The notes under the pieces are model-generated. The model was given only the letters and a program-made list of their open reading frames with translations, was not told the origin of the DNA and did not search any database. From contig CABRNM010000006.1 of assembly GCA_902472315.1 (NCBI GenBank), positions 9,733-73,732 on the forward strand: DNA of 64,000 bases, read 5' to 3'. Position numbers and translations under genes: made by a program. This document shows positions 16,218 to 24,869 of the stretch, in pieces (within the stretch, counting starts at the first letter, position 1; every line of letters begins with the position of its first letter). The DNA is from an uncultured Collinsella sp. GTDB taxonomy: Bacteria; Actinomycetota; Coriobacteriia; Coriobacteriales; Coriobacteriaceae.

Positions 16218-17572
16218 AGAATCATTCCCTTCACTATGGTTTTCGCGGGGTCGAGCACGATGCCAGCTGCATCGCCCCTGATCGCGGCCGATGCAGCGGC
16301 TGCGAGCGCCCTTGCGAGCGCGCGCTCGGCTTTCTGGCCGACTTCATCTGACGGGTCCTTCTTGCTTCTGGGGTTCTCCGTTGCGAACGCGAGCGCTTTG
16401 GTAAGGGCTCTGCTCACGGCAACCGGGGCTTTTGCCATAGAAAGCGCGTAGGACGGACATGACCGGAGACACCTCTCCGGGATGGGCCTGAGCTCGCGGA
16501 CGGCTTCTCGCGCCCCCTCCAGATCTTCACCGGTGACGCAGGCGCGGACCTCGCCGACGAGCGGCCTCATACGCTTGCGCTCCGTTGCAGGCCCGCCGTC
16601 CGGCCTTGCGGACCTCATCAGTTCCCTTTCGGGGCCCGCTGTCCGGTCGGGTGCGATGACCCTCAGCAGGGCGTTGCCCTGGCGCGCGCGTAGCTCCTGC
16701 ATGGCGTCGTTCACGTAGCGGTCTCGCGCAGCGCTTTCGAGGCCTTTGAGGCCGGCGCAGCGCTCCACGGACTTGCTGTAGGCGGCGCTCGCCCCTTTGA
16801 TTTCAGGATGCCTCGTCCCTGCTTCCGCGATTGCGACATCGACGGCCTTGGCGACATCTGGGTGCCAGCGGCGGAGGTGCGCGTAGGAGATTCGGCCGTC
16901 CGCAGGCAGAGTGACGCCAATCTCGTCGGCGGGGATATGGCGGACGGCGTCGATTGCCCGCGACCTCGCGAGGTCGCGGGCCTCATACTCGGCCGCGAGC
17001 GCCGGGGCCAGGGCCGCGTCGGTGAGCGCGTTTCTTGCCCGGTCGAGCCTGTTGCGGGCCATGAGCGAATCGAACGAGCCATCGGACGACCACGCAATAA
17101 CGTGCACGTGCTTGGAATTCGGGTGGTTCTCGTGCTCGGCGGCTACCCAACGGACGCTGGACTCGGGGATGCCCATTGCCTCGGCAAGCGCCGGCGCGAG
17201 GTTTCGGCGGCAGAAGCGCTGCCAGTCCTCCTTGCACGCGAGGTCGAGCTCGCATGCCTCGTCCCTGCGGACACTGAGCACAACGGTAGCAATCGCGCCG
17301 TCAGCCTTTTCGAGCTCCTTGCGGGCCGTGCGGAGCTGGACGGCCCCGTTCTGGTCGAAGAGCGCGGTCGACCCGGGTCTCTCGGCGCAGTAGCCGACGA
17401 GCCCCATCCTCTCTGCGAGCTCGTAGCGCCTGAGGTCGTCGACGGTGGCTGACTTGTCGGCCCCCTCGCGCGTGGCGACGTACTCGACGTTGTTGGTGAT
17501 GACGGCGGAACGCCCGCGCGACCCGGAGAGGTGCACGCGGGCGTTCACGACGAGGCTGCTACGACTTGCCAT
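16214..17572 (-). CDS. Relaxase (MobP/MobL-like)
   Basis: A 452-aa DNA nickase candidate that would cut oriT and lead the strand into the recipient. The metal-binding HUH-type motif is clear: HENHPNSKHVHVIAW at residues 147-161. The N-terminal part starts MASRSSLVVNARVHLSG and has the YCAERPGSTALFDQNG stretch seen in Gram-positive MobP relaxases; the catalytic Tyr cannot be assigned by eye. The C-terminal part is Ala/Arg-rich and helical. It is coupled with the coupling protein and the upstream accessory gene by short overlaps. Confidence 0.88.
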   Translation of the reverse strand: MASRSSLVVNARVHLSGSRGRSAVITNNVEYVATREGADKSATVDDLRRYELAERMGLVGYCAERPGSTALFDQNGAVQLRTARKELEKADGAIATVVLSVRRDEACELDLACKEDWQRFCRRNLAPALAEAMGIPESSVRWVAAEHENHPNSKHVHVIAWSSDGSFDSLMARNRLDRARNALTDAALAPALAAEYEARDLARSRAIDAVRHIPADEIGVTLPADGRISYAHLRRWHPDVAKAVDVAIAEAGTRHPEIKGASAAYSKSVERCAGLKGLESAARDRYVNDAMQELRARQGNALLRVIAPDRTAGPERELMRSARPDGGPATERKRMRPLVGEVRACVTGEDLEGAREAVRELRPIPERCLRSCPSYALSMAKAPVAVSRALTKALAFATENPRSKKDPSDEVGQKAERALARALAAAASAAIRGDAAGIVLDPAKTIVKGMIL

Positions 17573-18023
17573 CAGAAAGGCGCTCCCTCGCCTCCGAGAG
17601 CGTCATGCCGCGCTGCATGAGGCCGGCCTGCTTGTCGTAAGCGGCGTAGATGTCCGAGGCGCTCACGCCATCCAGGCCCTCGAACGTGCCCTTCTCGATC
17701 TCGACCGCCGCGATGGCCGCGACGATAGAGGCGCGGGTCGCGCGGTGCACGACGCGCGCGATGCGGTTCTCCTGCTCGGCGTTGCGTTCGTCGAGCATGT
17801 GGTCGAGCTGCTCGAGCAGCGGCTGCATGACGCCGCGCAGATAGGTTCCGAGCTCAGTGGAGTAGAGCGCCAGGCCGTCGGAGGCGAGCCCGGCGGCGAT
17901 GAGCTCGCGGGCGGCTGCGCTGTCGCTAAGATCCTTGGAAACCCCGTAGGCGTGGAGGCGGCGATATGCCTTGTCAGGGAGCCGGAGGCTCATGACCTTC
18001 GACCCGTCTTTTCCGATGGCCAT
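17559..18023 (-). CDS. Relaxosome accessory protein with RHH-like N terminus
   Basis: A 154-aa protein beginning MAIGKDGSKVMSLRLPDKAYRRLHAYGVSKDLSDSAAARELI, an RHH-type DNA-binding start like mobilisation accessory proteins. The C-terminal half (EARERLSDGKS end) is helical. The start at 18023 excludes an upstream extension that overlaps the neighbouring gene. The 3' end overlaps the relaxase start by 14 bp, supporting a relaxosome role. Confidence 0.72.
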   Translation of the reverse strand: MAIGKDGSKVMSLRLPDKAYRRLHAYGVSKDLSDSAAARELIAAGLASDGLALYSTELGTYLRGVMQPLLEQLDHMLDERNAEQENRIARVVHRATRASIVAAIAAVEIEKGTFEGLDGVSASDIYAAYDKQAGLMQRGMTLSEARERLSDGKS

Positions 18024-18024
18024 T

Positions 18025-18513
18025 TTAGAGTCCCTCGTTCGGGAGGGGCGCACCGACGGCGCGGAGGGCGGCGATGTTCTCGGGCGTGCGCTCGTAGGTC
18101 CTGGGCCAGAAGGTGACGGGCACCATGGCGAGGTCATCGCGGGGGATGCCGTAGGCGAAGAGGTAAGCCTCGATGGCGTCGCCGTATTCCGCATCGTTGA
18201 CGCGGTAGGCATCGGTGAAGAAGATGCCGGTCGGGTCGTCGTTGCAGCCCTTGACGAAGTAGACGCCGTTCCCGCCTTCCTTGAACGGGTTCAGAATCTT
18301 GAAATCCGGCTTCGCGTAGTAGGCGATTCCGGCACGGACGATGCGCGTGAAGCCCGGGTGTTCGATAGGGCGCGCCGCGCGCGCGAAGCCCAGGTCGGGG
18401 TCGGACTCCAGCAGATGGGTGAGCACGGAGCCGACGGCGTCGTCCTTGTGCTTGGGGACGGTCCCGAGGAGGTCGTCGAGATGCGATTTGATTTTCTTGA
18501 CAAGTTCCATCAT
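18025..18513 (-). CDS. Hypothetical 162-aa protein in the mobilisation operon
   Basis: I do not recognise this family. The protein starts MMELVKKIKSHLDDLLGTVPKHKDDAVGSVLTHLLESDP and contains aromatic-rich segments (GIAYYAKPDFKILNPFKEGGNGVYFVKGC, DAIEAYLFAYGIPRDDLAM). There is no signal peptide. It lies immediately upstream of the accessory and relaxase genes, with a one-base gap to the next start, so it belongs to the same transcript. Two adjacent ATGs (18513 and 18510) are possible starts. Confidence 0.7.
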   Translation of the reverse strand: MMELVKKIKSHLDDLLGTVPKHKDDAVGSVLTHLLESDPDLGFARAARPIEHPGFTRIVRAGIAYYAKPDFKILNPFKEGGNGVYFVKGCNDDPTGIFFTDAYRVNDAEYGDAIEAYLFAYGIPRDDLAMVPVTFWPRTYERTPENIAALRAVGAPLPNEGL

Positions 18514-18610
18514 GGTTTTCCTCTCTGCCGGTGCCGTATGGGTACCGGCGATTCATTTGAGCTTCTTCGTTGGTAACGCTTCTAGCTGCGGCGAAACGTT
18601 GCGGTGCCGA

Positions 18611-18726
18611 AGGTGCCAAAGAGCAGGAAAGAGTTTCTGGGCCAATGGCACCTTTGGCACCATCGAGAGACTTTGCAGGTGAGGGGCGGCGAGGGAGGTG
18701 CCGCAACGGAATGCTGCGGCACCTCC
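18611..18726. repeat. Two inverted repeats between mobilisation and replication genes
   Basis: GGTGCCAAAG at 18612 pairs with CTTTGGCACC at 18652-18661. GGAGGTGCCGCA (18694-18705) pairs perfectly with TGCGGCACCTCC (18715-18726). The shorter motif GGTGCC recurs several times. The second stem ends 8 bp from the stop of the VapE-like gene and may act as its terminator, though no U tract is present. Confidence 0.6.
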
Positions 18727-18733
18727 ATCGGCC

Positions 18734-19963
18734 CTAATCCGTCTCCCGGTACACCCAGCAGCGCTGCTTGCCGTACGGGGGACAGAGGCGCTTGTTGCCC
18801 GGGACCCATCCAGGGCACTGCGATGACAGGATGCGGCTGACCATCTTGCAGTTGGCCTTGGTCTTTTCGAGATGGAGGGCCTTGTCGAGGATCTCGAACG
18901 TGCACATGGGACGGTCGGTGTTGCCGGGGAGATACGCGAGGACCTTCTGCACGCAGGGGTCCTCCTCGACAAAGCGTCCGCGCTGTGCGGCCGCCTCTGT
19001 CTCCATCTCAGGCGTTAGGACGGTCGAGAAGCGGGGATCACCCGTCTTCATCCACGTGCGGGCCTCTGCCCATGCCTGGTGGACGGCGGCGGGAAAGCTC
19101 TCGTCGAAGACGGAACTCTCCGTGCGCTCGATGCCGCAGAGCACCGGGAGGAAGCGCCTTGCACCACTCGTCCGCTCGCGGATGAAGTCGGCCTCGTTCG
19201 TGGTACCGACGAAGACCACGCGCCGGGGAAACGCCTCCGTCCTGCGGCAATAGGCCCCTCGGAATTCATCGACCTGACGGGTGACCCCAGCCTTCACGCT
19301 CTCGATAGAGCGCTCGGACATGCCGTTGAGCTCGGGAATCTCAATGATCCACTTGCCCCGGTTCTGCTCGCCCGTGAGCTTGACGTCGCCGAGGTTGATC
19401 ACGGAGTCGCTGAAATACTCGTCGCGCATGGCGAGGCCCCTCGCGAAGGAGGACTTGCCGATGCCTCCGGCACCGCAAAGGATGGGCATGTAATCGGCCT
19501 TGCAGCCCGGGCTGTAGACGCGGGCGATGCCCTCGCAGAACAAGATGCGCTCGACCTCCGAGACGTATGCGTTCCTCTCCGCGCCAAGGTAGACATTGAG
19601 GAGCGTCCCTACGCGCGGGATGCCGTCCCAGGTGAGGGCATCGAGCATAGCAACGAGCGGGTCATAGGCGTTGTCCTCGCCGACGATGGTCAGCGCGAGC
19701 AGCATGAACTTCTCCTTCTGGAGAGAGATGATCTGCTGGAGGAGGGCGAAGAGCCGTGCGTCGTCGCTATCGCGCCACCGGCGTTCCTGCGAATCTGCAT
19801 CCCAGGGCAGGGGCCCAGTCTTGAAGAGCTCGTTCGCGAGACGGTTGTAGCCGACGTTCAGGGGAAGAGACTTGAGCTCCTCGACGATCTCGTTGACCGT
19901 CGGCGGGGAGCGGCGCTCCGGGGACTGCGGCTCGGGGGCGTCGTCGTGCTTCTGCGTGCCCAT
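18734..19963 (-). CDS. VapE-family replication ATPase
   Basis: A 409-aa protein with a virulence-associated-E type domain. The P-loop ILCGAGGIGKSSFARG spans about 161-176. Conserved VapE-type segments follow: GKWIIEIPELNGMS and RRVVFVGTTNEADFI. Such proteins are SF3-like helicases that act in replication of phage satellites and integrative elements. The VapE start overlaps the stop of the 66-aa gene upstream (TGATG). No separate primase domain is seen. Confidence 0.87.
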   Translation of the reverse strand: MGTQKHDDAPEPQSPERRSPPTVNEIVEELKSLPLNVGYNRLANELFKTGPLPWDADSQERRWRDSDDARLFALLQQIISLQKEKFMLLALTIVGEDNAYDPLVAMLDALTWDGIPRVGTLLNVYLGAERNAYVSEVERILFCEGIARVYSPGCKADYMPILCGAGGIGKSSFARGLAMRDEYFSDSVINLGDVKLTGEQNRGKWIIEIPELNGMSERSIESVKAGVTRQVDEFRGAYCRRTEAFPRRVVFVGTTNEADFIRERTSGARRFLPVLCGIERTESSVFDESFPAAVHQAWAEARTWMKTGDPRFSTVLTPEMETEAAAQRGRFVEEDPCVQKVLAYLPGNTDRPMCTFEILDKALHLEKTKANCKMVSRILSSQCPGWVPGNKRLCPPYGKQRCWVYRETD

Positions 19964-20163
19964 CAGATCGCCTCACAAGAATGGTGACGGCGAGGGCCAT
20001 TGATGGGGTGGTTTTTGGCGGAGGCAAGTGCTTCGAGCCGGCGGAGGCGAAGCTCCGTGTCGATAAGGCGCTCGACCAGCTCTTCCTCCGACAAGGGGTG
20101 GTCGAGGCGGTAGTCGCGCAAGACGGCGCGGCGTCGGGCGGAATTCATCATGCTAAGATTCAT
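19963..20163 (-). CDS. Small basic protein, 66 aa
   Basis: A helical, charged protein (MNLSMMNSARRRAVLRDYRLDHPLSEEELVERLIDTELRLRRLEALASAK) with a likely short coiled coil. AGGAGG lies nine bases before the ATG at 20163, so I prefer that start over one 30 bp upstream. It overlaps the RHH gene upstream by 11 bp and the VapE-like start by one base. Function unknown, perhaps a replication or copy-control partner. Confidence 0.65.
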   Translation of the reverse strand: MNLSMMNSARRRAVLRDYRLDHPLSEEELVERLIDTELRLRRLEALASAKNHPINGPRRHHSCEAI

Positions 20164-20602
20164 CGACAGAGTCCTCCTTACGTGTGGGCTCATGTTTTTG
20201 GGCGACGGCCGAGCTTTGGTAGGGGAGGCCGTCGTCCAGACCCAGGTTTGCGATTAGGGCGTCTTCAAGCTCCACAGGGGAACGCTCGGGCGCGAACGAT
20301 CCGGCAAAGGCGGCGAGCGTCTCAAGCGACTCGACGAGCTCGTCGTCCATATCTCCTGCGCGCCGGATACGCCGGAGTTCCGCTACGACAGGTCCCATGC
20401 GCTCCTTAACCGCCTTGCGCATACGGGTGGTTGCGACCACAGTAAAAGTGCCTTCCAGCAGGCTTCTCGCGATGAAGTCCTGCTTCGACAGACCGCTCAA
20501 AGCGACGCGGAGGTCGAGCTGGTCCGCCTCTGCGGGCGACATGCGGAAGGCGATGGTCTTGCAGCGACGGCGTCCTTTGGCGTCCACAATCGGCCTAGAC
20601 AT
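20153..20602 (-). CDS. MobC-like RHH protein
   Basis: A 149-aa protein beginning MSRPIVDAKGRRRCKTIAFRMSPAEADQLDLRVALSGLSKQDFIARSLL, the layout of plasmid mobilisation (MobC-type) RHH proteins: a beta strand binding DNA, then a helix pair. The C-terminal third is acidic (PVELEDALIANLGLDDG). Its 5' end overlaps the integrase stop by 8 bp, so it is expressed with the integrase. It may act in nicking-complex assembly or as a regulator of the module. Confidence 0.72.
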   Translation of the reverse strand: MSRPIVDAKGRRRCKTIAFRMSPAEADQLDLRVALSGLSKQDFIARSLLEGTFTVVATTRMRKAVKERMGPVVAELRRIRRAGDMDDELVESLETLAAFAGSFAPERSPVELEDALIANLGLDDGLPYQSSAVAQKHEPTRKEDSVDES

Positions 20603-21659
20603 CCGACATCACCTCGTCCAGCGCCTCCACGAGGTCGTGCTGGGTCGAGGGGAAAAGATGCGAGTACATCTCCGTGACCTCGGCGGTCTCGTGACCCATG
20701 CGGTCGGCGATCGCCGTGGGCGAGTAGCCGCTGTTGATGAGCGCGCTGACATGCGAGTGGCGGATGTCGTGGATGCGGATGCGCTTCACGCCCGAGAGCT
20801 CGCAACCCCTCTTCATCTCATGCGACAACGCGTGCTTCGTGACGGGGAAGAGCCGGTCGGTAGGGGCGATCTCGGGATGTGTCGACAGATAATCACGCAG
20901 TTCCTCACGAAGGAGGCTCGGCATGACGATGTCCCGCTTCGAGGCGCGCGTCTTGGGTGGACCGATAACGTCCTCGCCCTTGATGCGGGCGTAGGAATGA
21001 CGGATACGGATAACGTTGAGATTGAAGTCGATGTCTTCCGGACGGAGGGCGAGGAGCTCGCCCTCGCGACAGCCCGAGAGGTAGAGCGTGAGGAATGCAA
21101 GGTAGATGAGCGGCTTGTCCTCGATGGCCTGGGAGAAGCGCTTGAACTCGGCAGGGGTCCAGTAGAGCATCTCCTTCTCGGGGCGCTTGGAGCCGACCTT
21201 TCCCGCCGCCAACATGGGATTCTGGGGCAGGCGGTAGAATCGGACGGCGTGGTTGAAGATGGCTGAGAACTGGTTGCAGATGGTGTGGAGATAGCTCTGC
21301 GACAGGTTCTGCTCAAGGAGCCAATTCTCCCAACGCACCACGTCCGCAGCCTTGACGTCACAAAGGCGCATGGGGCCAAAAATGGGCAGGATGTACTTGT
21401 CGATAATGACATCCTTGGTGAGCCTGGTGCCGACTCGCAGTCGAGGGTAGATGTCACGTGCGTACATGGTTTTGACGAAGGCCTCGACGGTGACCTCGAC
21501 ACGTTCGTTGCAGGAGGCGAGGAAGTCGCGCTCCCAAGCCACAGCCTCCTTCTTGGAGACGAACCCGCGCTTCGTCTTCTTGTGGCGCTCGCCCATGGAG
21601 TTGCGGTACCAAGACTCAACCGTCCAAGTCCCGCGCTTCTTGTCGCGGCTAACTGACAT
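20595..21659 (-). CDS. Tyrosine recombinase/integrase
   Basis: A 354-aa phage-type integrase. It has an N-terminal Arm/SAM-like region (residues 1-160: KRGTWTVESWYRNSMGERHK, then a core-binding helix bundle) and a C-terminal catalytic domain. The catalytic residues are visible: Arg 198 in SGCREGELL, Lys in KTRASKRDIV, HDIRH at 297-301, MGH near 323 and Tyr 332 in EMYSHLF. The repeat of the guaA end on both sides of this gene suggests guaA as its target. It is coupled to the small excisionase-like gene upstream. Confidence 0.94.
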   Translation of the reverse strand: MSVSRDKKRGTWTVESWYRNSMGERHKKTKRGFVSKKEAVAWERDFLASCNERVEVTVEAFVKTMYARDIYPRLRVGTRLTKDVIIDKYILPIFGPMRLCDVKAADVVRWENWLLEQNLSQSYLHTICNQFSAIFNHAVRFYRLPQNPMLAAGKVGSKRPEKEMLYWTPAEFKRFSQAIEDKPLIYLAFLTLYLSGCREGELLALRPEDIDFNLNVIRIRHSYARIKGEDVIGPPKTRASKRDIVMPSLLREELRDYLSTHPEIAPTDRLFPVTKHALSHEMKRGCELSGVKRIRIHDIRHSHVSALINSGYSPTAIADRMGHETAEVTEMYSHLFPSTQHDLVEALDEVMSDV

Positions 21660-21858
21660 TAGTCATCGCCGCCTTCTGCTTAGAAGGGGCGGAGAGAAGA
21701 CGTGCCTCGAAATACGAGCGCTGGACCTTCCCGGGGATGGTCATGATTCCCTGAGCTGCAAGCTCTGTATTCAAGGTCTTGATTAGCTTGAACGAATAGG
21801 ACTTGCTCATGCCCGTGATCTCGGCAACCTCCTCCGCGCCGATAAGCTGACGTGTCAT
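21649..21858 (-). CDS. Excisionase-like DNA-binding protein, 69 aa
   Basis: A small protein with a MerR/excisionase-type HTH start: MTRQLIGAEEVAEITGMSKSYSFKLIKTLN, followed by a basic C terminus. AAAGGAG lies before the ATG at 21858. It overlaps the integrase start by 11 bp, the usual xis-int arrangement, so it likely steers the integrase to excision. Confidence 0.78.
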   Translation of the reverse strand: MTRQLIGAEEVAEITGMSKSYSFKLIKTLNTELAAQGIMTIPGKVQRSYFEARLLSAPSKQKAAMTNVS

Positions 21859-22038
21859 ATGCAGTCTCCTTTCTAGGATGGGACACCTGTTGCCCCTTGT
21901 CTCGATTATGTACAAGAAAGGTATTAGCTACGACGAAAACTGGAATATTTTCAATCTGGCCACATCTCCTACATTTTTTGTACGCACTAGATTTCGCGTG
22001 TAGACTTAAGGGCAACTATTCTTTGGAGGTGTATCTGA

Positions 22039-23175
22039 ATGACTGCCGTCGACTACGTCGGTACAATCTCGGAGGCCCTGTCGTCGTTTGCGGCCGACAG
22101 GGAGTGGGAACAAACGAGCAAGCGCTGGGGGAGGCAGCAACTATCTCAGAAGCTGTTTTGCCTCCGCTCGGCGCGTAAATGGACCCGAAAGGTGGCTGCG
22201 CAGGCGGCGGGAATCCCGGAATCGGCCTTAAGGAATTACGAGCTGATGAAGTCGGCCCCGAAAGAGGAGCATCTTGAGGGGCTTGCGAACGCCTTTGGCA
22301 TACGAGCCGAGGCGCTTCGCTACTACGATTTCAGTGATACGGACCTAATTGCTCAGGCTTTCTTTCAATTTGCTGCGACATACGGGTTCGAACCCGTTGC
22401 AAATGAGCGCTATTCTGCGCTCAAGCCGACTTCATCTTTCATGAAGGCGTTCCTGAAGAAATGGGCTGCTCAGTATGCTCAGGTTGAGAGCGACTCCGAC
22501 CGGGATGATTATGAAAGATGGAAGGACAACTTCGCGGCTGACTTTGACCCGTCCCAGTTTCCCTTGCGCTACGAGTACGATCCGCGAGAGTCCTGGATAC
22601 TGATTACACCCTGGCAGAATAGAATGCAGTCGAAGAAACTGCCCGAGCTAAGGGCGCGGTGCACTCCTGCGAAGACTCAGCCGGATTTGGCCCGAGAGAC
22701 CGATCTTTCCCTTGCAACGCTACGTTCGTATGAACAAGGGGCTAGGGTGCCAAAATTCGCTGCACTCCAAAAACTGTCTGCTGCTCTTGGCGTGAAGAGA
22801 GGGGCGCTTGTATTTACCGATTTCGGTAGTCCTGTCCAAGCGGCCCACGCATTATTTCAGCTTTCGGCCTCATATGGGTTGATTCCGGTTCAGCTGGAAG
22901 ACGGCCCAGTGCTCCTCGCGAGGGGACCTGTTTCCGACTCTTTTCTTTTTGAATGGGCAAAGAAGTACGAGACTCGTGTGAAGCGGGCCGATGAATACGA
23001 CGAGTGGCTCGATCGGTTCAGCTATTTCGAACATGATAAGTCTGATGACTATGTCGATAAGTTTCGCCAGCATACGATACGCCAACCGAATGGTTCGCTG
23101 CTTATTGACGGTCATGTTTATAGCGATTTCTGTCCCTTCGACGAACGTTTCAAGAGGGGATATGCGCTTGCTTAG
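22039..23175 (+). CDS. Tandem helix-turn-helix regulator, 378 aa
   Basis: The protein holds two related halves. Each has an XRE-like HTH (GRQQLSQKLFCLRSARKWTRKVAAQAAGIPESALRNYE near 31-69; LRARCTPAKTQPDLARETDLSLATLRSYEQGARVPKFAAL near 205-245). Each HTH is followed by a matching segment: AQAFFQFAATYGFEPV in the first, AHALFQLSASYGLIPV in the second. It appears to be an internal duplication making a single-chain pseudo-dimer. It is divergent from the xis-int operon and is probably the element's master repressor. That role is inferred from position. Confidence 0.8.
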   Translation: MTAVDYVGTISEALSSFAADREWEQTSKRWGRQQLSQKLFCLRSARKWTRKVAAQAAGIPESALRNYELMKSAPKEEHLEGLANAFGIRAEALRYYDFSDTDLIAQAFFQFAATYGFEPVANERYSALKPTSSFMKAFLKKWAAQYAQVESDSDRDDYERWKDNFAADFDPSQFPLRYEYDPRESWILITPWQNRMQSKKLPELRARCTPAKTQPDLARETDLSLATLRSYEQGARVPKFAALQKLSAALGVKRGALVFTDFGSPVQAAHALFQLSASYGLIPVQLEDGPVLLARGPVSDSFLFEWAKKYETRVKRADEYDEWLDRFSYFEHDKSDDYVDKFRQHTIRQPNGSLLIDGHVYSDFCPFDERFKRGYALA

Positions 23176-23241
23176 CAAGTTTCTGCCATTGGCGGGTCGG
23201 AACATATTGCTTTGGGGCAAGCTGTTGGGAAGGGAGAGGAT

Positions 23242-23742
23242 ATGAATAAAGAAACGAAATTGGGCGATGGAGTCGCCAATGAGCTAAAGGAAGAAATCAA
23301 TCGCGAGCTGTCTTCGACGGCTAAGAGTTTCATTCGAATCCTGTTTGCATACCTTAACGATAAAGTTCAGGGTATCGATTTTGATGATCTTCTAGGAAAA
23401 CTGAGCAAGAAAGACGAGGACGAGATTATGTCCCTCTGGTCTTCTCAACTCGTAGAAGAAGGCCTAGTGCCAAGTGGGTATGGCGGCTTGCCGAATGATT
23501 TACTTATTGAAAATTTGCATCAAACAGGCTATGTAGATGGTCTCTATAGCGGGTACGTTCTTGCAATGATCTCGCTGGTAGATAACAATGCGCCTCGCGA
23601 GCTGATTGCTTCTGTAAAAGACGATCTATTTCCTAAACCTATAGCATTGCGCTACAGAGATCGCCATGAGTTGGTTTCGCGCCTTGATGATGAAAATTAT
23701 CGCTGGGTCAAATGTCTGACGAAAGATGATCCAGCTGATTAA
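23242..23742 (+). CDS. Hypothetical 166-aa protein at the element's right end
   Basis: I do not recognise this protein. It starts MNKETKLGDGVANELKEEINRELSSTAKSFIRILFAYLND and is acidic and helical, with no signal peptide or clear membrane segment. GGGAGAGG precedes the ATG at 23242, and an upstream in-frame start is unlikely. It follows the tandem-HTH regulator by 66 bp and is less GC-rich than the mobilisation genes. It is the last gene before the attR-like repeat, a common position for cargo such as exclusion or defence genes. Confidence 0.65.
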   Translation: MNKETKLGDGVANELKEEINRELSSTAKSFIRILFAYLNDKVQGIDFDDLLGKLSKKDEDEIMSLWSSQLVEEGLVPSGYGGLPNDLLIENLHQTGYVDGLYSGYVLAMISLVDNNAPRELIASVKDDLFPKPIALRYRDRHELVSRLDDENYRWVKCLTKDDPAD

Positions 23743-23866
23743 AGATCTCGAATCAACCTTTTCGTTTTATGCGTGAGGACCAAATGAGGACCAAATTCCG
23801 TCGAAGAAACGCCTGTTAGCTTGCATTGTAAAAAAGTGAGCTGCCTTTCTAGCTGCGGCGCTCGTT

Positions 23867-23882
23867 ATCGAGTGGGAGTAGT
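23867..23882 (+). repeat. attR-like copy of the guaA 3' end
   Basis: ATCGAGTGGGAGTAGT matches the guaA end at 5113-5128 in 15 of 16 bases, same orientation. The 18.75 kb between the two copies contains the integrase, excisionase-like gene, relaxase and coupling protein. A further direct repeat, GAGGACCAAAT, occurs twice at about 23775-23796 just inside this end. Confidence 0.75.
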
Positions 23883-23901
23883 TGATATCTAGCGTTTCCG
23901 A

Positions 23902-23939
23902 GCCCCTGACCTGCACAAACATGTCAGGGGCTTTTCGTT
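23902..23939 (+). terminator. Stem-loop with T run beyond attR
   Basis: GCCCCTGAC (23902-23910) and GTCAGGGGC (23923-23931) form a perfect 9-bp stem followed by TTTT. In the pre-insertion chromosome it would have lain about 35 bp after the guaA stop and may have been guaA's original terminator. Confidence 0.75.
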
Positions 23940-24025
23940 TGGCAACCGCTGGACAACCTTTATGGTTTCGCGCCCCGTGAACAGGGGACGTAGCACTGTT
24001 CACGTCTGGGCCCATGTCGGCACCG

Positions 24026-24075
24026 ATCAATGCCCGCGCTGCTTGCGCTTCAGCTTCCGCTGCTCGAAGCACGTC
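24026..24075 (-). pseudogene. 3' remnant of a yjdF-like gene
   Basis: On the minus strand these bases read FEQRKLKRKQRGH and stop, closely matching the C terminus of the intact yjdF-like gene at 40115-40534 (FEQRKLKRKQKHRGH). Nothing upstream continues the match, so only the tail remains. Confidence 0.6.
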
Positions 24076-24132
24076 GCCCGGAGTTCCTCGCCGGAGGAGA
24101 GATGGCCGTTCCCTATGAGACTACGGAACCAC

Positions 24133-24769
24133 CTATATCCGCTTGCTGCGGGCTTGCTTGAGCCAGTTCCTCTTGAAAGAGCCTATACCTCCGAAGAATT
24201 TGTTGTACGTCTCACCGTTCTCCTTGGCTTCGTACTTGACCAAGGCAAGTTCGATAGTGCAGAGGTAATCCGCTGCTTGCTCGAGGCGGTAGTCGGTCAT
24301 CGAGGTCTTGCGGCGTCGGACGGCCCCTTTTGAGAGGACCTTGCCCACCGAGCGGTCGAGCGCTTGCTTGACAATATCCTGACCGTTGTCGTAATAGACC
24401 TTCACATCGTCGAAGGACTGGAAGAAGCCCAGGTGTTCAATCATGGCGGAGGAGATATCGCGCCCCATGCGCTCCATTAGCCTTGCCGGGTCTTCGAACT
24501 GGCTGCGGCGGTAGACGAACGTGATATAGGAAATGGGAAGTTTGCGGACAAACGAGGAGAAGTAGGCGAGCATCACCTTGCGCTGCTCGATGTTAAGAAA
24601 CTCATAGTCCTTGTGCCCGTTCATGAGGGGCTCGGAGTGAAACGGAATGTTAGGGAGATCGACCCTGGCGAGCTTGGCCTCATAGCCCGTGACCGCCTCG
24701 GCGATGCTGTCTGCCTGGTCGTGAAAGACGAGTGTGAGCAGCTAGTAGCGAGCTTTGCCGCCGCGGTCG
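24133..24769 (-). pseudogene. DUF3800 protein, C-terminal piece with internal stop
   Basis: The frame reads LLTLVFHDQADSIAEAVTGYEAKLARVDLPNIPFHSEPLMNGHKDYEFLN and on to WLKQARSKRI, typical of DUF3800 proteins of mobile elements. The N-terminal DES-type catalytic start is missing, and a TAG at 24742-24744 replaces a Tyr codon found in the second copy at 33.7 kb. The homology ends near 24769, where a lysozyme start begins. Translation from the ATG at 24624 could still give a 163-aa fragment, probably without function. Confidence 0.75.
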
Positions 24770-24869
24770 CCTTCACGATGACGAAGTCGCAGGTCGCCAT
24801 GTTGCCGACGACTAGGTCGTCATGCCAGCTCGAGATGTCGATGCCGTTAAGCCCCACGGTTGGCACCAC
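24760..24869 (-). pseudogene. Phage endolysin (GH25 lysozyme) 5' fragment
   Basis: From a GTG at 24869 the frame reads VPTVGLNGIDISSWHDDLVVGNMATCDFVIVKAT, the first strand-helix-strand of a GH25 muramidase. It then runs into the DUF3800 fragment. The gene order (XhlA-like, holin, lysozyme) is that of a phage lysis cassette, and the enzyme's catalytic part is lost. Confidence 0.7.

Noticed and set aside
22384..22400. tRNA-like T-loop sequence GGGTTCGAACCC
   Set aside because: It lies inside the tandem-HTH gene, encodes a normal stretch (YGFEPV), and no acceptor or anticodon arm fits around it.
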